A stretch of 64,000 nt of DNA from Immersiella caudata (lineage: Eukaryota; Ascomycota; Sordariomycetes; Sordariales; Lasiosphaeriaceae): contig JAULSU010000004.1 in the NCBI GenBank assembly GCA_030512335.1, positions 1,240,001-1,304,000 on the forward strand, given 5' to 3'. The notes beneath the pieces are model-generated. The model had not been told where the DNA came from, did not search any database, and saw nothing but the letters and a program-made list of their open reading frames with translations. Position 1 is the first letter of the stretch. Each line of letters starts with the position of its first letter. Made by a program: the position numbers and the translations under genes. Shown here piece by piece: positions 11,506-20,919 of this stretch.

Positions 11506-12666
11506 TCAGCCCAGGCGATGTCCCGCACCTCTTGTCTTCCAAGAGTCGGGGAGCACAGATCCCGTCGAAGCGCCTGTACCACGACCTGATGTAGCTCCTG
11601 CAGCTGCAGGACGAACAGCTGTCCCGTAGTCCCGTTGCAGAATCTGCGGAGTCTGAACCAGGTACGACACCCAATTTGGTGTCGCCAGCAGGTTGGGACC
11701 CCCGCCGAACTCAGGCCATAGTCGAAACAGGAAATCATGCAGGTGCGCGGCAATGAGACCACTCAGTTCGAGCATGAAGGGTCCTCCCATGAGCAGCGAG
11801 CTGACCAGCATGCAGTACGGCATCGCTTGCGCGGGCACGGTGAAGAAAAAGAAGTTGGCCTTCTGTCCGCGCTTATCCTGCGTTGCGGTGTAACACATAG
11901 CGAGAACCAAGCCTTGGAGGAAGGTGACAGAGCCAAAATAGAAGTAGTTCAGCGCCTTTCAAATGTTAGCCTAGGCTCTTCGGAGAGCGTGGAAGATAAC
12001 AAAATTTATGTGTAAAGAGGGTTATGTTGTTGGAATGTAGGGAGCTTGAAACCACACCGGTGTGAATGGGAAATTCACCCGGGTCATCCATTGAGACTCT
12101 CCACCCATGTCTGCACCCCGAGCTAAACCCATAAAGCGAAAGAGGGCCGGCCAAGGGTACAGGGGTAATCTTCCTCGTTTCCAGGAACCGCTTTAGTTGG
12201 AGACAATAGCACTATGCGGGCAGATATACGAGGTGCGTAGACGTTTGCGTAAACGGGGCGACGAAGAGAGAAGTGACCTACAATGATGAAACCGCCGACG
12301 GTTATCAAGTAGTAAAGAACATCCTCTTTCCTAGGGAACTTGGGGTGGCCCATCTCCAGCTGCTTCAGATTCTGGTACGCCCAATATGGATCAAGGATGA
12401 GTCCGATTTTGGGGCCACTGAGCAGAAACGACGTCACAAGCCGCCATATTTGAGGCGGGAATCGGAGCAGTACGTCTGGAGTGAAGTAGATGTGGTAGTA
12501 GCTCGGGAAACCCGTGAAGTAGACGGAGAACGAGATGAAAACGATGCCTGTGGCAAGTGTCCTGTGGGAATGGAGTCAACACCTTGAAGCACGGGAATTG
12601 CAAGACAAACGGCGCTTACCTTGCCATGGGCGGGGCCGCCCAATAAGCGTCCATCAACTCTCCCAT
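11506..12666 (-). CDS. DER1: Derlin (Der1-like ER-associated degradation protein)
   Basis: There are three exons: 12620-12666, 12282-12561 and 11506-11955, giving 258 residues. Introns are 58 nt and an unusually long 326 nt (11956-12281). The long intron ends with a CTAAC branch just before its acceptor, and phase 0 on both sides gives GGFIIALNYFYFGSVTF. Derlins are multi-pass, catalytically dead rhomboid-like proteins that thin the ER membrane and help retrotranslocate misfolded proteins. Landmarks are DAYWAAPPMARTLA, FTGFPSYYHIYF, the WRLVTSFLLSG motif and TATQDKRGQKANFFFF. The C-terminus ends SWKTRGAGHRLG, which matches the SHP box through which Derlins bind the AAA ATPase Cdc48/p97. The gene is divergent from ArgJ. 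Confidence 0.93.
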
Positions 12667-13004
12667 CGCAACTATTGAAGATACGAGGATATGTGGTTGT
12701 GTGGTGTTGTGCACTGAGTCTTCAGTAGAAGCTCACAGACGAAGCTCGCTTCAAGGCGGCATGTTGTTGGAGGAAGGTTCCAGGCGAACCGTTCCAGGCA
12801 TCAGCTCCAATTTGGTGTGATGGAAAGAGCGAAAACCGAACCGAAAAGCTGGCCTTTTGTGTCCAGAGCTCATGTGGGGCTAGTGGGGTCAGCTTGGAGC
12901 TTGGGCCGCCTGGCGGCTTGTCCGTTCGCAAAAATTTGGGCAAGCGTGACCTCAGAATCTTCAACGCTCGCATGAGGGCGTGCAATGAAAGTCGCGGCGG
13001 GCAG

Positions 13005-13009
13005 CCAAT
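13005..13009 (+). promoter_or_regulatory. CCAAT box upstream of ArgJ
   Basis: A CCAAT core lies 269 bases upstream of the ArgJ start codon and 7 bases before a TGACTCA site. CCAAT is the core bound by the fungal Hap2/3/5 complex. Binding here is inferred only from position and sequence. Confidence 0.4.
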
Positions 13010-13015
13010 TGTCTG

Positions 13016-13022
13016 TGACTCA
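13016..13022 (+). promoter_or_regulatory. Gcn4/CPC1 consensus site TGACTCA
   Basis: The perfect palindromic core TGACTCA lies 256 bases upstream of the ArgJ ATG. Gcn4, called CPC1 or CpcA in filamentous fungi, binds this sequence to induce amino-acid biosynthesis genes on starvation. An arginine pathway gene is a standard target, so the placement makes sense. A 7-nt word can occur by chance, which limits confidence. Confidence 0.6.
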
Positions 13023-13277
13023 AATATGGGAACTGGCAGCATTTCTGCTGTCGTGACAGGGCCTCGTAGCAAATGCTCTTGCAAAGTATCTTGGAATCAA
13101 AGATCAGAACTTCAACTTTAGAAGGGCACTTCCATCTGTGCTTTACACCGCTACAGAACCGGGGCAGGCTCCGGTACCGCTCTTTTACTCGGTCTTGGCT
13201 CCTCTTTTCCTGACGCAACTGTGCACATTTCCAAGTAGACCGCCATCCCGACTGGCAGTCATCCTCCAGCCCACAAA

Positions 13278-14856
13278 ATGGGGGGACTCAGAGCATCACT
13301 GCTGAGCCAATTGAGGCTGATGCCCGGCCAATTGGCCCTCAATGCTCAACGGGCGTCTACCCGGAGCTACTCGGCGCCCGTTGGGTCCATCCCGGCGGCC
13401 AAGAAAAAGTACGTTCCGACCAAAGGGACATACCCGCTTGGCTTCCGGGCCTCGGGGACGGTAGTCGGCGTCAAGCCCGGCAACACCACCAAACCCGACC
13501 TCGCCTTCCTGGCCTCTGACCGGCCCTGCGCCGCCGCGGCCGTCTTCACCAAAAACAAGTTCCAAGCAGCCCCCGTTACCTTCAGCCGTGGCCTCCTGGA
13601 AAAGACCAACAACCGCGGCATCCAAGGAGTCCTCGTCAACTCGGGCTGCGCCAACGCCGTCACTGGCAAGGGCGGCCTCGAAGATGCCGAAAAGATGGCA
13701 CGCTCGGCGGATCAATGCCTCGGCCAAAATGATGGCACCCTCGTTATGAGCACCGGTGTTATCGGCCAGCGCCTGCCTATCGACAAGATTGTCAACAACG
13801 TCCCCGCCGCGCACAACGCCCTGGGCTCCTCCCACGAGCACTGGCTTGCCTGCGCCAAGGCCATCTGCACGACGGACACCTTCCCCAAGCTTATCTCGCG
13901 CACCTTCAGCTTGCCTTCGTCGCCGGGGACGGAGTACCGCATTGCGGGTATGACCAAGGGGGCCGGCATGATTCATCCGAATATGGCTACGCTGTTGGGA
14001 ATCATCACGACGGATGCGCCGATTTCGGCGGAGGCGCTGCCTTCGTTGTTGAAGTATTCTGTGGATAGGTCGTTCAACAGTATTACTATTGATGGTGATA
14101 CGTCGACGAACGACACGGTTGCGCTGCTTGCAAACGGTGCGGCCGGTGGTGTGGAGGTTGCGGAGGGTTCGGCTGACTATGAGGCGTTCCGGGAGGTTCT
14201 GACAGGTTTCGCGACGGAGTTGGCTCAGTTGATTGTTCGGGATGGTGAGGGAGCGACCAAGTTTGTGACTATCCGGGTGACGGAGTCGGCGAGTGAGGAG
14301 GCGGCGAGGAGAATTGCAAGCACGATTGCTCGGTCTCCGCTGGTAAAGACGGCTCTCTATGGCAAAGATGCTAACTGGTAAGTGGTGATTTTGGTGAGTT
14401 TGTAGGGGTGCAACGCTGACGATATGGGATTAGGGGCCGGATTCTGTGCGCTACTGGCTACTCTCTCGTCTCGGAGCCCGGTATGCCGATCAATGATGTG
14501 CCGGAGGTCGTTCCCGAAAAGACTAATGTCTCATTTGTTCCGACTGACGGCTCGGCTGAGCTGAGGCTGCTGGTTAACGGTGAGCCGGAGCAAGTTGACG
14601 AGGTATGTGGCCCCGCGAGTTTTAAGCCTTTACTGGCTTGAACGAGGATTGACTGGTAATAGACAAGGGCTGCTGAGATCTTGGAACATGAGGACCTTGA
14701 AATTCTCGTGAGGCTCGGAACTGGTGATAAGCAGGCAACCTACTGGACATGCGATTACAGCCACGAATACATGTAAGTGAATGGAGCCCAGATGTCACTT
14801 CAGCGTTGAAGCTAACCCCCGATTCAAGCACCATCAACGGCGACTACCGTACATGA
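13278..14856 (+). CDS. argJ: Bifunctional ornithine acetyltransferase / N-acetylglutamate synthase ArgJ
   Basis: There are four exons: 13278-14377, 14434-14602, 14663-14772 and 14829-14856, giving 468 residues. Phases agree throughout, and the short last exon ends in TINGDYRT and stop. ArgJ moves the acetyl group from N-acetylornithine to glutamate in the mitochondrial matrix, closing the acetyl cycle that makes ornithine for arginine. The first 30 or so residues are rich in Arg, Ser and Ala with no acidic residues, as in a matrix targeting peptide. The self-cleavage motif KGAGMIHPNMATLL is intact, with Thr238 as the nucleophile freed when the precursor splits into alpha and beta chains. NSGCANAVTG and SITIDGDTSTNDT are further family signatures. 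Length matches fungal ArgJ. Confidence 0.96.
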
Positions 14857-15657
14857 GCTGGCAACGGCAAGCTAAGGCTAGAGCGTGCACGGTAACATGT
14901 TTGAATTAACAACTGTATATACCGAACAGGGGCGCAAGGGTAGAGGTTTGGTGTGTTTGATGTCGCCTACGGCACGCCCGTACGCCCGCACCCCACCAGC
15001 CTCCAGATACATGCACAATATTAGACGAGGGTCGCTGTTGACACGATGAGCCAATCCTATCAAGGGTTAGGGTATTTTATTCTACATCCTCCTCGAGGGC
15101 TAAAATTGCAGTGATTTTTCTGGACCCGGACTACTCGCCCGCAGCTATTGTTTTGCGCTTCAAGAACTGTAGCACTGGTGAACAGGCCTCTGGGCAACGT
15201 CTGTGTGGTTTGACAGTAAAACCGCCGCCGCTCAGGCGGATACAAACGCAGTGGAAGTTCGGTTTGCTAGCACATACGTGAGTTGAGCCTACGATATTGA
15301 GCACCCTGTTGATAAGCGCATGGAATCGATCTCGAATGAGCTCAGAGGTGATGTTCAAGTTCAAGCCTGTGGGGTGCCAAGCCTGAGAACGTTGGATGGC
15401 CGCCGCAACGTTGGTGGCGCACGAGCCACATTCTTCACATGCAAAGAGGCCAGTCATGCAACGTCAAATTGTTCTGATAACACCAGAGCTTCATAATCTT
15501 TGTCTCCGTCGCAGTCCGTCGCAACCTGGCGCCCTTCAATACGTTGCGCTACTACAAGAGCCAACTTCAGATGTCCTCATAGTCGACACACGGCCAACCG
15601 CCAGCCGTTTCACGCTCCCACGCTCCGCCATTTCCTACCGAATTTGCGATAGTAAAC
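14857..15657. other. Intergenic region ArgJ / LOA1-like
   Basis: This is about 800 bases holding the 3' end of ArgJ and the promoter of the LOA1-like gene. A single telomere-like word (GGGTTAGGG) occurs near 15064. I see no supported gene. Confidence 0.55.
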
Positions 15658-16694
15658 ATGGAGAAGTTCTCACAGTTTCGCGATAGAGGTAAGTCCCTCC
15701 CTATTCCCTTTGGGGGATTGCATCACACCCAACTAACTGGAACCTCCTTGGAGGTTCGGGCGTCTCTCCCTTCCTCCCAGCTTTGACGCCATCCTCGACC
15801 GCATCCGCGATCCCCCGCGTCTTCTTGTTCCTCTTCCGCGTCCCCATCTTCCTCGCCTGCGCCGCGGTTTACTTCCTCATCCTCCATCACCTCCCGCTAC
15901 CCGCCGTAGCGCGCAAGCTCCTCCTCTGGGGGTTGATGGGAATCCCCGGCATATGGTGGGTAGATCTCCAACTGGATGGTGTCAAGCGCGGCGCTCTGTC
16001 GCAACAGCCCGCATCCCGCGTCCCCCACCCACGCTCCATCATCGCCGCCAACTTCACCTCCCCCCTCGACGCCCTCTACCTCGCCGCCGTCTTCGACCCC
16101 ATCTTTACCATCTCCTACCCCGGATCCCGCAAAGTCCGCCGCATCGGCCTCATTCAAGCCATGCTCCTCGCCCTCTCCCCTTCTCAGCTGTCATCCACCC
16201 CCTCCCCCGGCGCAAGCGGCCTGACCGACCTCCGCGCCCTCCTGAAACGCCACCCTAACCGTGTCATTGCCGTCTTCCCAGAATGCGCCACGACCAACGG
16301 CAAAGGCATCCTCCCGCTCTCGCCCTCCCTCCTAACCGCCCCCGCCGAAACCGTTATCTTCCCCGTCTCCATGCGATACACCCCACCCGACGTGACCACT
16401 CCTGTTCCCGGCGCCTGGTTCACCTTCCTGTGGAAACTACTGTCTCGCCCGACGCACTGCATTCGCGTGCGCATCGCCGAGGGGATGCACAACACCAGCG
16501 TCGCTACGAACGGCACGAGCTCGCTGCCGTCTGGCTCGCCGGCTGCAGAGGATGATGATGCTACGCCTGAGGAGAGGAGGGTACTTGACAGGGTTGCGGA
16601 TGCGCTTGCGAGGCTGGGGAGGGCAAAGCGCGTGGGGTTGACGATTAAGGATAAGAATGCCTTTGTGGAGGCTTGGGGAAAGGCGGGAAAGTGA
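15658..16694 (+). CDS. LOA1: Lysophosphatidic acid acyltransferase of the Loa1/Vps66 type
   Basis: There are two exons, 15658-15688 and 15754-16694, with a 65-nt intron (branch CTAAC at 15733-15737) and 323 residues. The tiny first exon encodes MEKFSQFRDR and joins to GSGVSPFLPA, a start I associate with fungal members of this family. A membrane segment follows at about residues 25-50. Loa1 in yeast acylates lysophosphatidic acid with oleoyl-CoA at ER and lipid-droplet membranes. The PlsC-type motif I region reads NFTSPLDALYLA, with Asp116 present but Phe111 where canonical PlsC enzymes have the catalytic His of HX4D. The motif III region reads FPECATTNGKGIL, with Cys replacing the usual Gly. 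Whether this is normal for the family I cannot verify. Confidence 0.82.
15740..15757. repeat. 18-nt inverted repeat across the 3' splice site of the LOA1-like intron
   Basis: GAACCTCC and GGAGGTTC flank a two-base TT centre. The acceptor AG at 15752-15753 lies inside the right arm. In RNA this could form a hairpin that masks the splice site. Confidence 0.75.
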
Positions 16695-17183
16695 ATGTCA
16701 GAGGGGAAGGAGTCATGATACCTATGGAGTGCCTTACTTTGAGCAGGCGTTGAGTTTTGTGACATGACCGTATGAGTGATGATACCGATATAGACTAAGT
16801 GGGTACTTGTGCAATAGGTAACTACCTACTGGAGCTGTAGGGGTGGTTGGAGGGCTGAAAAGAAGCTGTCTGAATTCTCCGGCGCTGATGCCCATCGGCG
16901 AGATTCAGATCGGTTTAAACTAAGCTGAATCGGGCAGCTACGGGTAGTCTCAAGATAACCGTTCAAAATCACAGTATTCCCCTGAGCTCGTTTCCAAAAT
17001 GCTCCATAAACACTCGATTCAAGTTCTGCGACACACTATACGCAGCCAAAAAAGGCGCCTTTTCCATGCCCAGCCCATGTACATAAGAAACAAAACAAGA
17101 AAAGAAAAAAGAGCTATGTACACCAGGAAGCAAGTCCGTACTGCCCCTGTTATCTCACACCCACATCATCCTTCCCGGGGTAT
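16695..17183. other. Convergent intergenic region
   Basis: This is about 490 bases between the 3' ends of the LOA1-like gene and ILV3. It has an A-rich tract near 17088-17116 and a TAGGTA/TACCTA pair near 16816-16830. I see nothing coding. Confidence 0.55.
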
Positions 17184-19051
17184 TCATATCGGACCATCTG
17201 TCACGCAGCCCCTGCTAGCATCGCTCACAAGCGAGGCATACTTCTTCAGGGTTCCCTTGTTCGCCTTGGTCGGAGGAGCCTTCCACTCTTTCCTCCTGCG
17301 AACAAGCTCCTCCTCAGGCACCTCCAGATCAAGCACCTTCTTCTCGGCATCGATGACAATCTTGTCGCCGTTGCGGACCAAACCGATGGGGCCGCCCTCC
17401 ATGGCCTCGGGCACAATATGGCCAATCAGGAAACCGTGGCTGCCACCGGAGAAGCGGCCATCAGTGATGAGGGCCACATCCTTGCCGAGACCGGCGCCCA
17501 TGATGGCGGAGGAGGGCTTAAGCATCTCGGGCATGCCGGGGCCGCCCTTGGGGCCCTCGTAGCGGATTACGACCACGGTCTTCTCACCTTTCTTGATCTC
17601 GCCCTTCTCAAGCGCCTCGATAAAGCCATCCTCGTAGTCGTAGACCTTGGCGGTACCCTCGAAGCGTAAGCCTTCCTTGCCGGTGATCTTTCCGACGGAG
17701 CCGCCAGGGGCGAGGGAGCCGCGGAGGATCTGGATGTGGCCAGTGGGCTTGATGGGGTTGCTGAGGGGGCGGATGATGGGCTGATCACTGGGGAAGTCGG
17801 GGAAGGCGGAGACATTCTCCTTCATGGTCTTGCCCGTAACGGTGACCCCAGAGCCGTCAAGAAGACCCTCCTTGAGCAGGAACTTGAGGAGAGCGGGGGT
17901 GCCGCCAACCTTATAGAGGTCCTCCATGACGTACTTTCCAGAGGGCTTCAGGTCGGCCAGGAAAGGAGTGCGATCCGAAACGGCCTGGAAGTCGTCGATG
18001 GTGAGCTTAACGCCGACGGAGTCAGCGATAGCGATCAGGTGGAGCACGGCGTTTGTGCTGCCACCAAGAATGTTAACGACGATCATGGCGTTCTCGAAAG
18101 CCTGGCGGGTGAGAATGTCCTTGGGCCTGATATCCTCACGGAGCAGGTTCTTGACGGCTTCACCGACGCCCTCACACTCGGCCTTTTTGCTGGGGTGCTC
18201 GGCCGGGAAACTGCTGCTTCCGGGAAGAGTCATACCAAGGGTCTCGATCGCCGACGCCATAGTGTTAGCCGTGTACATGCCACCGCAAGCGCCGCCACCA
18301 GGGCAGGCGTTGCGAATGATATCAAAGCGCTGCTTCTCATCGATCTCGCCGGAGATGTACTGTCCGTAGGCCTGGAAGGCGCTAACAATATCGATGGGCT
18401 CGCCGCCCTGGCTGCAGCCAGGCTTGATGGTGCCGCCATACACCATGATGCTGGGACGGTTGACACGGCCCATGGCGATGAGCACACCAGGCATATTCTT
18501 GTCACAACCCGGAAGGGAGACGTTGGCATCGTACCACTGCCCCTGCATGACGGTCTCGATACTGTCGGCAATGATCTCTCGGCTCTGCAAGCTGTACCGC
18601 ATACCAGTGGTTCCCATGCTGATGCCGTCCGAGACGCCAATGGTGTTGAAGCGCATGGGGACGAGGCCAGCCTTGGCGACGCTCTCGCGCACGATGCCCG
18701 ACAGGTCGAGCAGGTGCATGTTGCAAGGGTTACCCTCGTACCACACGGACGAGATGCCGACCTGGGGCTTGTTCATGTCATCCTCAGTCATGCCGGTGGC
18801 GTAGAGCATCGCCTGCGAAGCGCCCTGCGACTTGTGCTGCGTGATGGTGGACGACACCTTGTTGAGCTTCTTCTCCTCGGCACAGCGGCTGGCGGAGCTG
18901 GAAAGCAGGCGCCTAAGAAATCTGGTAAGCTCTAGATAAACGGTGACAGCGAATTGGGTCTCTAAACGAACCATTGGGACCTCAATGGCAGCAAGCGGCC
19001 GTTGGCTAGAGCCCTGGGAGCTCCGGCTCTCAGGAGCGTCTGTGGGATCAT
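17184..19051 (-). CDS. ILV3: Dihydroxy-acid dehydratase, mitochondrial
   Basis: The model has two exons, 18972-19051 and 17184-18912, with a 59-nt intron (donor GTTCGT, acceptor TAG) and 602 residues. The ATG at 19051 was chosen because exon 1 then encodes an Arg/Leu/Ala-rich, acid-free presequence that splices in phase to RLLSSSASRCAEEKKLN. The long open frame alone would start with an unconvincing acidic leader. The enzyme dehydrates dihydroxy acids to branched 2-keto acids in isoleucine and valine synthesis in the matrix. The iron-sulfur cluster cysteines are visible in LPGCDKNMPG and CPGGGACGGMYTANTM. GRFSGGSHGFLIGHI is the family signature near the C-terminus. Enzyme identity is firm; the first exon is inferred. 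Confidence 0.94.
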
Positions 19052-19313
19052 GATGCAATGGCGGCGAGGAACCAAACGGTGCTGGAAGTAACCAGGGACA
19101 CTAAATGTAAATGATCTGATTCGGGACCAATGAGCAGGAGGCGCCGCAAAGAATATATGCGAAGGAAGACGTGAATCAAAAATTTGTCCTCTCGACGCTT
19201 ATGGGATGCGAAATCGGGGCTACCAAAATTTCTGACCGCTATTGCAGCCCTGTGAGAAGTCACAGGGACGGGAGCTACAGGGGTCCCCGCAAGAGCTCCC
19301 CGCTCCTGCTTTG

Positions 19314-19338
19314 ATTGGAATGCCAGCTCTGTGATTGG
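19314..19338 (-). promoter_or_regulatory. Pair of CCAAT boxes upstream of ILV3
   Basis: ATTGG occurs at 19314-19318 and 19334-19338, reading CCAAT on the ILV3 coding strand. They are exactly 20 bases apart and about 265-285 bases upstream of the inferred start codon. That spacing suits two Hap-complex sites on one face of the helix. Binding is inferred. Confidence 0.4.
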
Positions 19339-19574
19339 CTGGGACACTCATGGCGATGAACGACGGTCAGGTGGTGACACCTCATCGCTTCATCAATTTC
19401 ACGGCTTGAAGTGCTGTCTTGAGATTCGCCGGAACTTAATTGGGGAACAGGCTCTCTTAATTGCTCAATTGGCCTTGATCTCTCGTATCATACATACTGA
19501 CCAGCACCCGAGAGTTGTGTTCAGGTGCCCAACCTGTCGAGCTCTGGAAATGTGTAGCATGTTTCCGGATCGAC

Positions 19575-19613
19575 ATGCATGTCCCTATGACCCAGATGCA
19601 TGTCCCTATGACC
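19575..19613. repeat. Two-copy tandem repeat, period 21
   Basis: The 18-nt word ATGCATGTCCCTATGACC occurs at 19575-19592 and 19596-19613. It lies just beyond the 3' end of ClpP in non-coding DNA. Confidence 0.9.
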
Positions 19614-19739
19614 TCGATATATGTACGAGACACGGCTGAGAGATCATAGGAACCATCTAAATGGGTCTTATCAACAGCACAAAGCGGGATGATTGGTGAT
19701 CGACCCTCAATGCCATACGCCTTATGGGTGACATGCAGG

Positions 19740-20645
19740 TTATTGAGACGGCTTCGGCTTTTCGGTCTTCGCCTTGTCATCGCCCTTGGCCCTCCGAGAT
19801 AGGATCTCGTCCACAATGCCGTACTCTTTTGCTTCATTAGCCGTGAGGTACTTGTCCCTCTCCATCATGTCGTTGATAGCGGAGATGTCGTACTTTTCGT
19901 AGCTGAACGACTTGTTGATGTGCTCCTGGGCGAGCTTGTTGATTCGCTCACGCAACCTTTGAATCTGGGTTGCATAAATTAAGATGTCGGATGCCTGACC
20001 CCTGGTCCCTCCAAGGGGTTGGTGGACCATTATTGTGCTGTGAGGCAGGGCAAATCGTTTGCCTGCCTCGCCGCCGAGGAGAAGAATGGCAGCCATGGAA
20101 GCTGCAGCGCCAACGCAAACCGTCGACACGGGAGACTGGATGTAGGTCATGGTATCGTAGATGGCCAGGCCGGAGCTGACCTCGCCGCCAGGGGAGTTAA
20201 TGTACATGGTGATTGGCTTCTCCGGATTGTCCGATTCCAGCCACAGAAGCTGTGCAACGATAGCTGCTGATACTGTGTCGTCAATTGGGCCGTTGAGACA
20301 TATTATTCGCTCCTAGCAAGGTCAGAAATGGCGTGTCTGGGCGCAGGGATGATGTGGCGTACTTGAAGGAGTTTGGAGAAGATGTCGGCTGCGCGATCCT
20401 ATTTATCAGTGTCTATTGAAAAGGCGAGACCAAGCTGATCCGACATACATGTTCGCCATCCGCCTGCCTATCGGGTCGTCAGCAATGGAGAGAGCATAGG
20501 TAGCGGCGCAAACCTATGGAGCGCGGGACACGCAACGGACCGTCACTTCGGTGATGTAGGGCATGGGGATCCCAGCGGTCGGCGGGGCCGAGCCGTGCAA
20601 TGCGCCGAACTGGGAGAGTTTTCGGCATTGCGATGTGCTCGCCAT
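19740..20645 (-). CDS. clpP: Mitochondrial ATP-dependent Clp protease proteolytic subunit
   Basis: There are four exons: 20541-20645, 20449-20463, 20363-20398 and 19740-20312, giving 242 residues. Introns are 77, 50 and 50 nt, and all junctions are phase 0. Exon 2 is only 15 nt. It encodes ADGEH and is needed to join MPYITEVT to DRAADIFSKLLQERIICLNG, which aligns with human ClpP around its RAYDIYSRLLRER segment. ClpP forms a tetradecameric serine protease in the matrix and works with ClpX. The catalytic triad is Ser124 (in GAAASMAA), His149 (in IMVHQP) and Asp200 (in INDMMERDKY). The Ser-His spacing of 25 equals that of the E. coli enzyme. The C-terminus is Lys-rich. The gene is divergent from the 20920 gene with 274 bases between start codons. 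Confidence 0.94.
20449..20463 (-). other. clpP: 15-nt micro-exon of clpP
   Basis: The exon is flanked upstream by an intron ending CTGAC...GGCAG and downstream by a donor GTATGT. It carries five codons (Ala, Asp, Gly, Glu, His) and is phase 0 on both sides. Omitting it would keep the frame but shorten the loop before the DIFSKLLQER helix. Confidence 0.7.
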
Positions 20646-20919
20646 TCTCAGAGCGCGCCATGCGGCGCGTGGAGCGTTCATTCTGGGCGAGCACTTTGTA
20701 TCTCGACGAACAACAGAGGCCTAGTGGAACGATGGAGACCAGATGCGCGATTGCTGCGGCTTCCAGCGGGGACTGCGGGCGGTGTGGAAAGCTTGGACTG
20801 CTTGGCAGTTGGGGAACACGGCAGGCAATGGAGAGCACAGACGTCATTGGTTCAACTCAGCATAAATCTCCGAATCATCTTCTGTTTTCTCATCGAAATA
20901 GCGTCGACATTGAGGTACG
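20646..20919. promoter_or_regulatory. Compact bidirectional promoter, clpP and the 20920 gene
   Basis: Only 274 bases separate the two start codons, so both 5' leaders and promoters must share this space. I see no TATA box. Its small size stands out against the kilobase-scale spaces elsewhere in the window. Confidence 0.6.

Larger units (their letters stand above)
12667..13277. other. Divergent promoter region Derlin / ArgJ
   Basis: This is about 610 bases shared by two divergent genes. On the ArgJ side it holds a CCAAT box at 13005-13009 and a Gcn4/CPC1-type site at 13016-13022. I see no supported gene. Confidence 0.6.
19052..19739. other. ILV3 promoter and ClpP 3' flank
   Basis: This stretch of about 690 bases lies upstream of ILV3 and downstream of ClpP, which are on the same strand. 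It contains two CCAAT boxes in the ILV3 orientation and a 21-nt-period tandem repeat at 19575-19613. I saw no perfect TGACTCA in it, and no supported gene. Confidence 0.55.

Noticed and set aside
13296..13976. 226-codon minus-strand frame
   Set aside because: It is antisense to ArgJ exon 1 and has a Gly/Arg-rich chance composition.
17736..18935. 399-codon open frame on the plus strand
   Set aside because: It lies antisense to the ILV3 coding exon. Strong codon bias in ILV3 keeps the opposite frame open, and the translation has no family features.
13278..19051. Secondary metabolite or amino-acid gene cluster (ArgJ, LOA1-like, ILV3)
   Set aside because: The genes are housekeeping enzymes of unrelated pathways on mixed strands, with no synthase, transporter or pathway regulator among them.
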